Below, piece by piece: positions 1-6,216 of a stretch of DNA of 31,477 nucleotides. The notes under the pieces were generated by a model. That model made no database searches. It was not told the origin of the DNA and saw nothing but the letters and a program-made list of their open reading frames with translations. Each line of letters begins with the position of its first letter. Within the stretch, counting starts at the first letter, position 1. The position numbers and the translations under genes were made by a program. Origin of the DNA: JBBRCX01 sp038204465 (GTDB lineage: Bacteria; Planctomycetota; Phycisphaerae; Tepidisphaerales; Tepidisphaeraceae); the NCBI GenBank assembly GCA_038204465.1, contig JBBRCX010000057.1, forward strand, positions 1-31,477, in the 5' to 3' direction.

Positions 1-239
1 ATCGCCCAGCGCGGCGGATCGATCGGCGGCCAGTCCTTGCCCGGATCCTCTAACGTCAGCCGCAGGCGCGTGCGAAAGTCTTCCACCTCCTCATCCGCGA
101 GATGGCTGACCACTTCAAGGATCGACCACGCGTCATCCGGCGGCTTCCACGCCGCGTCGCCGGGCGAGAGGTCGCGCACGACCGCAGGCAGCAGAGAGCC
201 GAACCGCTCCAACGCGGCGATCAGCTTGCCATCATCCAT
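1..239 (-). CDS. DinB-like damage-inducible/thiol-transferase family protein (3' part cut off by window edge)
   Basis: The reading frame starts with ATG at 239 and runs off the left edge, leaving 79 residues. The SD GGCGGAG ends 9 nt before the ATG. The visible part is an amphipathic helix followed by a segment reading AWSILEVVSHLADEEVEDF. This is the typical first-helix-bundle signature of DinB/DUF664 four-helix proteins, in which the His of the SHLADEE motif is usually the first metal ligand. Members bind a divalent metal and many are small-thiol-dependent transferases; the substrate here is unknown. The remaining two metal-binding His residues would lie beyond the edge. The family call rests on the N-terminal half only. 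Confidence 0.72.
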   Translation of the reverse strand, partial: MDDGKLIAALERFGSLLPAVVRDLSPGDAAWKPPDDAWSILEVVSHLADEEVEDFRTRLRLTLEDPGKDWPPIDPPRWA

Positions 240-353
240 CACCGAACGCTCCGCCACCCAAGCATACAAGCATACAAGGAAGCTGACTCCCACTGGATTC
301 CCCTCTCGTTCAGCGAAGGTCTGATTGCGCACGCGCGGGCGGCGCTTGCGAGA
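240..353. other. Intergenic spacer, no gene seen
   Basis: Between the DinB-like gene and the flagellin terminator I see no credible coding frame. It holds a short imperfect duplication (agcatacaagcatacaag, about 262-279). Six-frame ORFs here have no recognisable content. Confidence 0.4.
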
Positions 354-390
354 CAACCGAAACACCTCCGGCCCTTGCGGGCCGGGGGTG
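354..390 (-). terminator. Rho-independent terminator of the flagellin gene
   Basis: A 12-bp stem with one mismatch (363-374 pairing with 379-390) and a TTGC/GCAA tetraloop. Reading on the minus strand it is followed by TTTCGGTTGTC. It lies about 93 bp downstream of the flagellin stop and has the correct orientation. Confidence 0.7.
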
Positions 391-483
391 TCGGACTTGC
401 GAGAAAGTAACGAAAGGCGAGGTGGCCCGTCCTCGCTGGCCTCGCGGCCTGCGCCGCGCTACCAACGAGTCTCATACGCCCTC

Positions 484-1440
484 TTAGCCGCGCAGGAGGT
501 TGAGGGCTGCCTGAGGGGCCGCGTTGGCCTGTGCCAACACCGTGGTGGCAGCTTGAGAGAGGATCTGCGATCGCGTGAGACTCGCCGTTTCCTGGGCGAA
601 GTCCGTGTCGCGGATAGCGCTCTCGGCGGCCGAGGCGTTCTCATAGGCGACGCCGAGACTGTTCACAGTTGCGCCGATGGTGAACTTCTGGAACGCGCCA
701 AGCCGGCCGCGCAACTGGCTGACCTGTTTGGTCGCCTTGTCCAGGATCTTCTGCGCCTGAACGAGGCTCGTGGCGCTCAGAGAGTTGGCGCCGCCGCTCG
801 CGAGGGAGCTGAGGTAACCAAGGGTTGCGTCGCCGAGGCTGCCGGTGGAAAGCGACTGGAGCCCGATGAAGGCGTTCTCGGTTTCGGCGACCTTGCCGAG
901 CGAGAACGTCGCCGCGCCGCTGGTGATGCCAAAGGTCTTGGACTTTCCGGCATTGAGGCCCGTCACAGACAGGCTGGTGAAGGCCGAGGTCGCCGTGCTG
1001 CTGGCCGAGTAGGAGTAGTTGCCATTGAGCAGCTTCGCTCCCTGGAACGACGTGGCGCCGGCGATGCGGTTGATCGTGCTCAGGATCGAATCGACCTGAA
1101 GCTGGTTCGCCCCAAGCTCTTTCTTCGACAGACCGCCGGTGTTGGCAGCCTGCCCGACAAGGCCGGTCAGCTCGGTCAGCAGCGAGCTGACCTCGGCCAG
1201 ACCACCCTCGGCGGTACCGATGATGTTGCTGGCGCACCCGGCGTTATCGATGGCGGTCATGATGCCGGCCATTGCGGAGCGAAGGTTTTCGCTGGCGATC
1301 AGCGCGGCGCGATTGTCCTTGGCGGTGTTGATCTTCAGGCAGGTGCTGAGCCGCTCAATGCTCGTATTCAGTGTGTAATTGCTTTTCGCCAGGACGCGCT
1401 GAGCGATCAGCGACCTGACGTTGGTGTTAACTCTGCTCAT
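484..1440 (-). CDS. Flagellin (intact frame, 318 aa, shortened centre)
   Basis: Filament subunit exported by the flagellar type III system. The N-terminal D0/D1 domain (MSRVNTNVRSLIAQRVLAKS through about residue 140) and C-terminal D1/D0 domain (from about residue 225, SQLRGRLGAFQKFTIGATV to NAAPQAALNLLRG) are clearly flagellin. The variable centre is only about 80 residues (145-225). Family members I know from planctomycetes often have a much longer centre, so an in-frame deletion is possible. Several near-invariant positions are unusual: RLSTC instead of RLSTG, AKDNRAAL where DDPAGL is usual, and NAGCASN with a second Cys. Flagellins normally lack cysteine. The ATG at 1440 is preceded by GGAG with 10-nt spacing. 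With the surrounding flagellar genes dead, this gene may be under relaxed selection or be a recent ruin that is still open. Confidence 0.9.
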   Translation of the reverse strand: MSRVNTNVRSLIAQRVLAKSNYTLNTSIERLSTCLKINTAKDNRAALIASENLRSAMAGIMTAIDNAGCASNIIGTAEGGLAEVSSLLTELTGLVGQAANTGGLSKKELGANQLQVDSILSTINRIAGATSFQGAKLLNGNYSYSASSTATSAFTSLSVTGLNAGKSKTFGITSGAATFSLGKVAETENAFIGLQSLSTGSLGDATLGYLSSLASGGANSLSATSLVQAQKILDKATKQVSQLRGRLGAFQKFTIGATVNSLGVAYENASAAESAIRDTDFAQETASLTRSQILSQAATTVLAQANAAPQAALNLLRG

Positions 1441-1446
1441 GACCCT

Positions 1447-1516
1447 GTCGCTCCATGACTGGTGGTTACCCGTGATCGGATCTGCGGTCCGTTCACACCC
1501 TTCATTCCCTTGAAAG
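1447..1516 (-). promoter_or_regulatory. Predicted CsrA-binding leader of the flagellin gene (two hairpins)
   Basis: On the minus strand, hairpin 1 is CTTTCA-AGGGAA-TGAAGG (1516-1499): six pairs including one U-G, with a hexaloop holding the CsrA-type A-N-GGA motif. Hairpin 2 is GTC-ATGGAGC-GAC (1459-1447), extendable by two C-G pairs beyond an A-A mismatch; its loop carries the GGAG SD sequence. About 37 nt separate them. CsrA dimers bridge two such GGA sites in the Bacillus hag leader, and FliW titrates CsrA. Binding here is inferred from structure. Confidence 0.6.
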
Positions 1517-1859
1517 CATTGGCTGGTGGGTCAGGGGATAAAAACATCCGGCAGCCCCCGAATACGCCCGCGCGCGGCTCGGGCTCTTTGGGCCGGTCGT
1601 CACGCACCCATCCTTCTCGATCATCAACGGGCGTGCTTTCTCACGGAGGCCGTTGCCGCGGATCGCAAACACGAACAGGAATTCGCCCGAACCACGGCCC
1701 CCCAGTCTCATCGACCGCGGCGGGAGCGCGACTTTAGATGTGACCAGCAAACCGACGCAAGACCTTATGGGCCATTCAGATAGGTGAGCGCCGAGAGCTC
1801 ATTTGGGCATGGACATGGCATGTGTCGGGCTTTTATGAGACGCCGGTAGGGTGAGGGAA
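1517..1859. other. Flagellin upstream region, no gene seen
   Basis: About 340 bp between the flagellin leader and the terminator of the upstream flagellin relic. It presumably holds the flagellin promoter, but I cannot point to a convincing sigma-28 or sigma-54 box. Open frames on both strands (for example minus 1502-1750) resemble nothing I know and are not supported as genes. Confidence 0.35.
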
Positions 1860-1902
1860 TTCAACAAAAGTAAAGGCCACGTGCAGCGATGCGCGCGGCC
1901 TT
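1860..1902 (-). terminator. Terminator of the second (dead) flagellin gene
   Basis: Minus-strand AAGGCC (1902-1897) pairs with GGCCTT (1878-1873), with further partial pairing in the loop. It is followed by TTTACTTTTGTTG. It sits 33 bp beyond the relic stop codon, as expected for a once-functional flagellin transcription unit. Confidence 0.55.
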
Positions 1903-1935
1903 CGAAGGAAGTTTTCGGTCTGTGGTCAGGGAACG

Positions 1936-2309
1936 TTAGTGTTGCGGCAGCGAGGGAACGCTCTGCGGCGTTGAGCGGGCCAGAACGCTGGTGCCGGCCT
2001 GCGGATCTGTGAGCGGTTGAGCGCCGCCGTTTCCTTTGCAAAGTCGGAATCGCGGATGCCGCTCTCGCCGGCAATCACAATCTCCACGCAGCATGTTCTT
2101 CTCGGACACGCCGAGCCGGCCGCGAAGCACCGCCACCTGCTTGATCGCAGTCTCGATGATCTTGCTGGCTTTGGCAGTTGCCGCTGACCAGCGTAGCGCT
2201 GCCGCCGGTGATGACCTCGTTAAGGAAGCGTGCCGGTCAGGTTCTGTTGTGACTTGGCCCGCCCGCGCTGGGCCGTGAGGGACGCGACATTCGTATTGAT
2301 ACGGGCCAT
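1936..2309 (-). pseudogene. Second flagellin gene, internally deleted and frameshifted relic
   Basis: The start is intact: SD GGAGG, 6-nt spacing, ATG at 2309, then MARINTNVASLTAQRGRAKS. After about 28 residues the frame ends in TAA. In the next frame, without a gap, the sequence resumes in the C-terminal half (LNEVITGGSATLVSG), so the whole central region is missing. A further shift gives AKASKIIETAIKQVAVLRG RLG, another gives GESGIRDSDFAKETAALNRS, and a last one gives QAGTSVLARSTPQSVPS and a stop at 1936. All pieces are in normal flagellin order. At least three frameshifts plus one large deletion make a functional product impossible. The leader RNA hairpins and terminator are still present, so decay affected the coding part first or is recent. 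Confidence 0.88.
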
Positions 2310-2311
2310 CT

Positions 2312-2379
2312 CAATCCTCCATGATTGCTTATGGCAGGCCGGGCACCATTCCCGGAATACGGGCCCCGATCCTGGGGCC
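2312..2379 (-). promoter_or_regulatory. Predicted CsrA-binding leader of the flagellin relic (two hairpins)
   Basis: Minus-strand hairpin 1: GGCCCC-AGGATC-GGGGCC (2379-2362), a perfect 6-bp stem with GGA in a hexaloop. Hairpin 2: CAATC-ATGGAG-GATTG (2327-2312), a perfect 5-bp stem whose hexaloop matches A-N-GGA and overlaps the SD of the ATG at 2309. About 34 nt separate them, nearly the same geometry as in the intact flagellin leader. Confidence 0.65.
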
Positions 2380-2494
2380 TGAAGAGGCGGCAAGTGCGGG
2401 GCGGTCACAAGATCGTTCCCGAGAAGACCGCGGGGGCCGAGCTGTCGTGCGGCAGTGTGAGCCGCAACATGCAGATCGAATCCAGCGGATCCAG

Positions 2495-2746
2495 TCACTT
2501 GTTCTCTTCCTTGTTCTGACCTTTCGGGCCGATCTTTCCAAGACCCGAAAGATCCTCGGGTTTGACCTGCGCCGCCGCGCGGTTCTCGCGCCGGATGGCG
2601 TCGTAGACTTCCTTGCGGTGCACGCTGATCTCTTTGGGGGCGTTGATCCCCAGACGCACCTTGTCGCCGCGGATATCCACCACGGTGACTTCGATGTCGT
2701 CGCCGATCATGATCGTTTCATCTCTCTGACGGGACAGCACCAACAT
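2495..2746 (-). CDS. csrA: Carbon storage regulator / translational repressor CsrA
   Basis: RNA-binding dimer that blocks translation at GGA-containing hairpins. The 83-aa frame begins MLVLSRQRDETIMIGDDIEV and contains the family core GINAPKEISVHRKEVYDAI. Leu4 and Arg44, the two residues most important for RNA contact in characterised CsrA, are conserved. The last ~30 residues form a charged tail beyond the usual ~60-residue core, a common extension in FliW-containing lineages where the C-terminus contacts FliW. A longer in-frame start exists upstream, but the ATG at 2746 with AAGGAG 5 nt away begins exactly at the family start. It lies between fliW and two flagellin genes, the standard FliW-CsrA-flagellin homeostasis arrangement. 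The sequence is intact and conserved, unlike its flagellar neighbours. Confidence 0.96.
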   Translation of the reverse strand: MLVLSRQRDETIMIGDDIEVTVVDIRGDKVRLGINAPKEISVHRKEVYDAIRRENRAAAQVKPEDLSGLGKIGPKGQNKEENK

Positions 2747-3039
2747 GCTGGCTCCTTCCTGGGTAAGGGGCCTGAAATACATCAAGCCCGCCGAGACCTT
2801 CATCCGCCCGGTGGGCGGCGCCGATCCCATATTTGCCGCGACGTCCGTGTCGCGGTGCGTCGGCGGGCTGAACAATCCATTCTAGCCCGCAACGCATTCC
2901 CTGGTGCGAAAGTTCCTCTTCGCCGACTCGCTATCGGACCTCAGTGACCCGTGTGGTGCGGCCTCTGGGTGGGCCATGCCGTTTATGCGGCGCGGGCCGC
3001 ACCGGCGCGGGAACGGACTCCGCAGTCCGCCGCCCGGCG
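2747..3039. other. fliW-csrA spacer with one inverted repeat
   Basis: About 290 bp with no credible gene. A 9-bp inverted repeat (2955-2963 with 2995-3003, GGTGCGGCC/GGCCGCACC) lies just after fliW, but no T-run follows on either side. It may be a folded leader or a weak terminator. Confidence 0.35.
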
Positions 3040-3495
3040 TCAGGCTGCCTCGGCGGTCTGCGCGGGAACGTGCGACTGGAGTCTTAACAACGGCTGGCGC
3101 GTGGTCCACTTCTTCTCGGTCAGCACGACCTGCTGAGCGACCCGGTTCTGGGCATTTACCACCAGCGGGCCCAGGAGATTGCCTGTCAGCCACTCCTCGA
3201 CGCGATTGCAGATGACAAAGACCTGCAGGAAGGCAGGATCAGTCAATTGCAGGTCCTGCTGCGCCTCCTCGCGGACCGGAACGTCATAGTCCTTGAAGAA
3301 GATGGTTGGGTCGGTCACGACGAACGCGAGGTTCGGGTCGTCGATCGACTGCAGCCAAAAAAAGTAGTTCTCCTCCCCAGTCTGAATCAACGCGAAGCGC
3401 GTGTGATTGGGGAAGCCGAGCAGACCGTGCGGGAAAGTCATGACGCGCTCGTCATCGACCGTCAACCGCCCGAAACGCGTGCTCTCGATCTCCAT
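3040..3495 (-). CDS. fliW: Flagellar assembly factor FliW
   Basis: FliW binds flagellin and, when free, antagonises CsrA, coupling flagellin synthesis to export. The 151-aa product has the family signatures FGRLTVDDERVMTFPHGLLGF near the N-terminus and FVICNRVEEW plus LLGPLVVNAQNRVAQQVVL in the C-terminal half; its length is typical. The longer frame upstream (to 3651) has no family similarity. The ATG at 3495 follows GGAG with 5-nt spacing and matches the family start. The frame is intact although the flagellar structural genes upstream are destroyed, so it may be kept for CsrA control or simply not yet lost. Confidence 0.95.
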   Translation of the reverse strand: MEIESTRFGRLTVDDERVMTFPHGLLGFPNHTRFALIQTGEENYFFWLQSIDDPNLAFVVTDPTIFFKDYDVPVREEAQQDLQLTDPAFLQVFVICNRVEEWLTGNLLGPLVVNAQNRVAQQVVLTEKKWTTRQPLLRLQSHVPAQTAEAA

Positions 3496-3525
3496 GCGAG
3501 CTCCATTTCTGCCGCAGGCTCTTTC

Positions 3526-3556
3526 CCGCGGGCCCACCCGCGGCCTAAGGGCCGCG
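3526..3556 (-). promoter_or_regulatory. Two mutually exclusive hairpins in the fliW leader
   Basis: Hairpin A pairs 3526-3532 with 3537-3543 (7 bp, 4-nt loop). Hairpin B pairs 3539-3545 with 3550-3556 (7 bp, 4-nt loop). They share 3539-3543, so only one can form at a time. They lie about 30 nt upstream of the fliW start. A regulatory role is inference. Confidence 0.35.
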
Positions 3557-3682
3557 AGATCTTTCACAACTGTCCTGCCCGCGGTCTCCGCCGCCGGCTT
3601 CAGACTTCGACTCCGGCGCTCCGCACCCGCGGAAAGCCCGGTCATCTCCACCCCGTCTAATCGTTCTCCCGTTCCGCCGCGT

Positions 3683-4008
3683 CTAAGCGGCCCGCGCGTC
3701 CGGTCCCTGCGGCGCTGCCGCTCCGTCGATCGTCGGCCCGATGCGCCGCGCGCCGCGGCGCATCTTTCCGCGCCGGCTGAGCATCACGACGGGCCGAACC
3801 ACTTTGGCCTCATCGGCCCCTCCGCTGACCACCGCACGTCCGCAGTACCCTTTCATGAGCCATTGCTGGCCGACCCAGGTGATCTGCTCCGCCGCCATCC
3901 ACAACTCCGGCGTCGAAGCGCACCGGCGGGTCTTGCGCGACCCGACAGCTTTTGCTGCGCCGCGTGCGATTCGATGCGTCTTCAACGATCACAAGAGACG
4001 CGTCTTCT
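3683..4008 (-). other. Unassigned stretch between flgI relic and fliW
   Basis: Two overlapping minus-strand frames run through here. One includes SLVIVEDASNRTRR; the other includes ELWMAAEQITWVGQQWLMKG and ends with TAG at 3683. They look like broken coding sequence but I cannot match them to flgI, flgJ, flgK or flgL with confidence. By position this is where the rest of flgI through flgL would be, so at least several kilobases are missing. Confidence 0.35.
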
Positions 4009-4098
4009 GAGCCGGGTGATGTCAGACACCTTGACCGCGCCCGCCGATTGCGGGAGCGTCAAGAGACAGCACGCGAAAATGAATAACGCTCTTCGCAT
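4009..4098 (-). pseudogene. flgI: flgI (flagellar P-ring protein) 5' relic
   Basis: About 30 residues remain: a signal peptide (MRRALFIFACCLLTLPQSAGA) followed by VKVSDITRL, which corresponds to the conserved start of mature FlgI. The frame then leaves family similarity (RRRVSCDR) and stops at 3982. The remaining ~330 residues of FlgI are absent. It directly follows the flgH 3' end, as in intact operons. The assignment rests on a short segment plus gene order. Confidence 0.55.
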
Positions 4099-4142
4099 CG
4101 TGCTTCGCAGAAGCGCGGCCAGGGCCGCCCCTGACCTATCGG

Positions 4143-4417
4143 TTAGAACGGGATGAGGGCGTCCAATAATTTCGGCAGCCAACCCTTATGAGTGGCGTTG
4201 CGGACGTTGCCGCGATGTGTCTTTTGGATGTCGAAGTCGTGCAGATCGGTGCTGAGGACCGCGTTGTCGGCCGAGACGTCCTCCGCGCGGCAGGCGCCGC
4301 TGCTTCGGCGCCGTAGCCCCACTGGTGGAATAACGTCTGCGTGGCCCAGGCAAGAAGAGTGAGAATGACCAGGAGCTGGACCTTCTTGCGGGCGCCGAGC
4401 GGTCTGCCGTTCATCAT
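4143..4417 (-). pseudogene. flgA 5' end fused by deletion to flgH 3' end
   Basis: The 5' part starts at ATG 4417, preceded by AGGAGG with 8-9 nt spacing. It encodes a signal-anchor-like segment (VQLLVILTLLAWATQTLFHQ, then WGYGAE) that fits the N-terminus of planctomycete FlgA by position and character. Near 4286-4290 the similarity jumps, in a shifted frame, to the C-terminus of FlgH (L-ring protein): EDVSADNAVLSTDLHDFDIQ and GWLPKLLDALIPF, stop at 4143. Most of FlgA and nearly all of FlgH (together well over 1 kb) are missing. The FlgH part is secure; the FlgA part is inferred from order flgG-flgA-flgH and the signal sequence. Confidence 0.75.
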
Positions 4418-4470
4418 GGTCGCGACCTCCTGTCGCTGGTCGGGCGCGGGCATCCAATCCGCGGCGGCCG

Positions 4471-4809
4471 CTATCCGCAGCGCAGATTGCCGATGGCTTG
4501 CAGCGCCTGGTCGGCGGTCTGGATCGACTGGCTGTTCAGCTCGAAGGCCGCTGTGTCTTGATCAGCGTCACCAGTTCCTTGACCGGATCCACGTTGCCAA
4601 GCCCGACGAAGATGCCTGCAGGAGAAGTCTCGCCGACGGCGTTGGTGCTGCCCATGCTTCTGCATGAGGTACATCAGGTCTTCGAAATTGACGCGACTGC
4701 GCTTGAACGCGGTTGCCTCCTTGTTCGCCAGGTTATTGGCGACTACGGCGATGCGCGTCGCGAGGGCCCGAAGCCCCGTCGCGGGGGAGTGCAATGCGGT
4801 AATCGCCAT
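4471..4809 (-). pseudogene. flgG: flgG (distal rod protein), internally deleted relic
   Basis: The N-terminus is a good FlgG: MAITALHSPATGLRALATRI, then VVANNLANKEATAFKRSRVN and FEDLMY. A frameshift follows, and the second frame reads GSTNAVGETSPAGIFVGLG and then directly NVDPVKELVTLIKTQR, the C-terminal part. About 190 residues that normally sit between these are missing. A last shift restores AFELNSQSIQTADQALQAIG and a stop at 4471. All segments are in native order. Upstream of the ATG the minus strand reads CACCTCCT, the complement of an SD, so the ribosome site is also lost. Product would be nonfunctional. Confidence 0.9.
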
Positions 4810-4898
4810 AGGAGGTGTTATCGGACGGCAGGCGCGAGCGACTTCAATTCGTCCGCTTTGGGAGCGATGGAATCGTCAGGCGATCGGACTTTGGAGGG

Positions 4899-5033
4899 TC
4901 AACCGATCTTGCCGACTTCGTTGACCAGCTTGGCGAGGGTTTGATCCTGGGCCCCGGTCGTCCACCGCGAAGAAGCCAGCGCCGTGGATGGCAACGTCGA
5001 GCTCCGACCCGGTGGGCTCGATGTCCCCCTGCG
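4899..5033 (-). pseudogene. flgF: flgF (proximal rod protein) relic
   Basis: Two pieces remain. GDIEPTGSELDVAIHGAGFF followed by AVDDR is the conserved rod/hook-protein motif found about 80-100 residues into FlgF. It is joined in a shifted frame to DQTLAKLVNEVGKIG and a TGA at 4899, which fits the C-terminus. The whole N-terminal third and most of the middle are missing. It lies just upstream of the flgG relic, the normal operon position. The first segment could also come from FlgG-like paralogues, but order favours flgF. Confidence 0.75.
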
Positions 5034-5229
5034 GTTTTCACCACTTAAATATCGCGCAGTCTCGCCGTCTCCCAAAGCCATCTCGTTCGTCTCCCAACGA
5101 TGGGCTCGTTTTCACCATTTGAATATTGCGCCATCGTTCGCCCCCCGATAATGGCTCGTTTTCACCATTTGAATAGTCGCGCCGTCTCGTTCATCTCCCG
5201 ACAATGAGTTCGTTTTGACCATTCGAATC
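5034..5229. repeat. Degenerate tandem repeat, four copies, 50-74 bp units
   Basis: The motif GTTTTCACCATTTGAATA (plus strand, with variants) begins at 5034, 5108, 5158 and 5212. Each copy is followed by a spacer related to TCTCGTTCGTCTCCCGA. Unit spacing is 74, 50 and 54 bp; the first unit contains an internal partial duplication of the spacer. The innermost copy abuts the flgF relic at the point where its coding similarity begins. The units are too similar in spacer, too short in number and too degenerate for a CRISPR array. Confidence 0.75.
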
Positions 5230-5445
5230 GCGCTACCTCATTCCCGTCCGCACCTCTGCTTCCGCAACCGAACGGATCCGCCTCAAGGCCCGATCTTGCC
5301 ACCCCAGCCCTGCGCATCAAACGCAGGCCTCCCTTCATTCCTTATATATTCTTTCCACAAATTCAGCAGTTCCTTTTTTCTCACGCGATCAGCCCGCTTC
5401 GCTCGCCTCCCTTTCACTTCACCCCACCCCACCCGCGCTCCCCCT
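5230..5445. other. Spacer with pyrimidine-rich plus strand
   Basis: No secure gene. An AT-rich patch lies near 5338-5390. A 63-codon minus-strand frame (5283-5474) with a lysine/arginine-rich start overlaps the small ORF upstream and is not supported. Confidence 0.3.
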
Positions 5446-5640
5446 TCACGTCCCCGCCCGCCGTCGCCGGCCATGCGGCTTGGGTACCTTCGGCAGCGTC
5501 GGCGTCACCGGCATCACCTTCGCCGGCGTCTTCGCCGGCCGCCTCGCCGCCTGCTTCTCCAGCGCCTCCCTCACGTACGAATTCGTCACCGGGATCGGAA
5601 AGGCCGTGGTCGTAGCCTGTTTGAACGGTTTCGCGCGCAT
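5446..5640 (-). CDS. Small basic hypothetical protein
   Basis: A 64-codon frame of unknown function, rich in Lys, Arg, Pro and Ala. The N-terminal half includes a possible helix (NSYVREALEKQAARR) and the C-terminal half is a disordered basic tail (PAKTPAKVMPVTP onward). Two ATGs in tandem (5643 and 5640) follow a good SD, GGAGG; the second has the better 6-nt spacing, and a GTG at 5647 is in another frame. The strong SD and the strand asymmetry of composition are the only support. It reads away from the neighbouring 83-aa gene. Nucleic-acid binding would fit the charge but is speculation. Confidence 0.42.
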   Translation of the reverse strand: MRAKPFKQATTTAFPIPVTNSYVREALEKQAARRPAKTPAKVMPVTPTLPKVPKPHGRRRRAGT

Positions 5641-5770
5641 CATTCACCTCCGCCGAGCCTCACCCGATGGTCCCGCCCCCCAACTCGCGCGCTCATTCTA
5701 ACACCCCCTCCGAGAAAATCGTGCCACCGCCCTCCCCGCATGCCCGCCCACTCATGGTACGATTGCCGCC

Positions 5771-6022
5771 ATGGAAACCGGGACCGTCCACGCCACCAAT
5801 CCCACGCGAGACAGGATCGCCATCGCCACCGGCCGAAACGAGTTCACCATCATCGAGGCCAAGACCACCGCCTTCGAGGTCGGCGACCGCGTCGAATGGC
5901 AAAACGACAGCGCCCTCGGCCCCGAAACCTACCGCAACCTCACCAAGGGAACCGCCATCCCCGTCAACGTCCAAAACCACTGGGTCCGCCCCCAACAAGT
6001 CCGCGAGCAACTGTTCCTCTAG
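5771..6022 (+). CDS. Small hypothetical protein, possible beta-barrel fold
   Basis: An 83-aa product (METGTVHATNPTRDRIAIAT start) with alternating hydrophobic residues typical of a small beta-sheet protein: FTIIEAKTTAFEVGDRVEW, then the turn LGPETYRNLTKG and NHWVRPQQVREQLFL at the C-terminus. The layout (short strand, charged turn, VGDRVEW) resembles OB/S1-type small domains. I recall uncharacterised bacterial proteins with a similar C-terminal NHWV pattern but cannot assign a named family. The start ATG has no strong SD. It lies 105 bp upstream of a tRNA gene on the same strand. Function unknown. Confidence 0.65.
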   Translation: METGTVHATNPTRDRIAIATGRNEFTIIEAKTTAFEVGDRVEWQNDSALGPETYRNLTKGTAIPVNVQNHWVRPQQVREQLFL

Positions 6023-6126
6023 ACCCCCAGTATCCCGTCACACACCCCCGCACGCCCGACGCGCCCCGCCAACGACCGCCAACAACCTTGAACCTCCCGC
6101 CGCCCTGAACTAGACTCCCATCCGTC

Positions 6127-6198
6127 GCGGGCGTAATTCAGTGGTAGAATGCAGCCTTCCCAAGGCTGACGTCGTGGGTTCGAATCCCATCGCCCGCT
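6127..6198 (+). tRNA. tRNA-Gly (anticodon CCC)
   Basis: A 72-nt cloverleaf: acceptor GCGGGCG/CGCCCGC with discriminator T, D-arm ATTC..GAAT, anticodon stem CAGCC/GGCTG with loop TTCCCAA (anticodon CCC, reads GGG), and T-arm GTGGG-TTCGAAT-CCCAT. No encoded CCA. The adjacent coding sequence starts 18 nt after its 3' end. Confidence 0.95.
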
Positions 6199-6216
6199 TT
6201 TTCACGCTTCACTGCC

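Noticed and set aside
325..1458. 377-codon plus-strand frame
   Set aside because: It lies wholly over the flagellin gene on the other strand and is Arg/Gly-rich nonsense with no known motif.
2955..3003. Terminator after fliW
   Set aside because: The inverted repeat is not followed by a T-run; kept only as a possible hairpin.
3810..3992. flgH N-terminus inferred from SLVIVEDASNRT
   Set aside because: Motif is weak and the place is wrong (after flgI rather than before), so no name is given.
5034..5229. CRISPR array
   Set aside because: Unit length varies (74, 50, 54 bp), the spacers resemble each other, and there are no cas genes nearby.
5283..5474. 63-codon minus-strand frame with a Lys-rich helix
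   Set aside because: Overlaps the end of the supported small ORF and has only a weak SD; no evidence of a fold or family.
5215..6108. 297-codon plus-strand Pro/Arg-rich frame
   Set aside because: Composition of shadow type and overlap with better-supported small genes on both strands.
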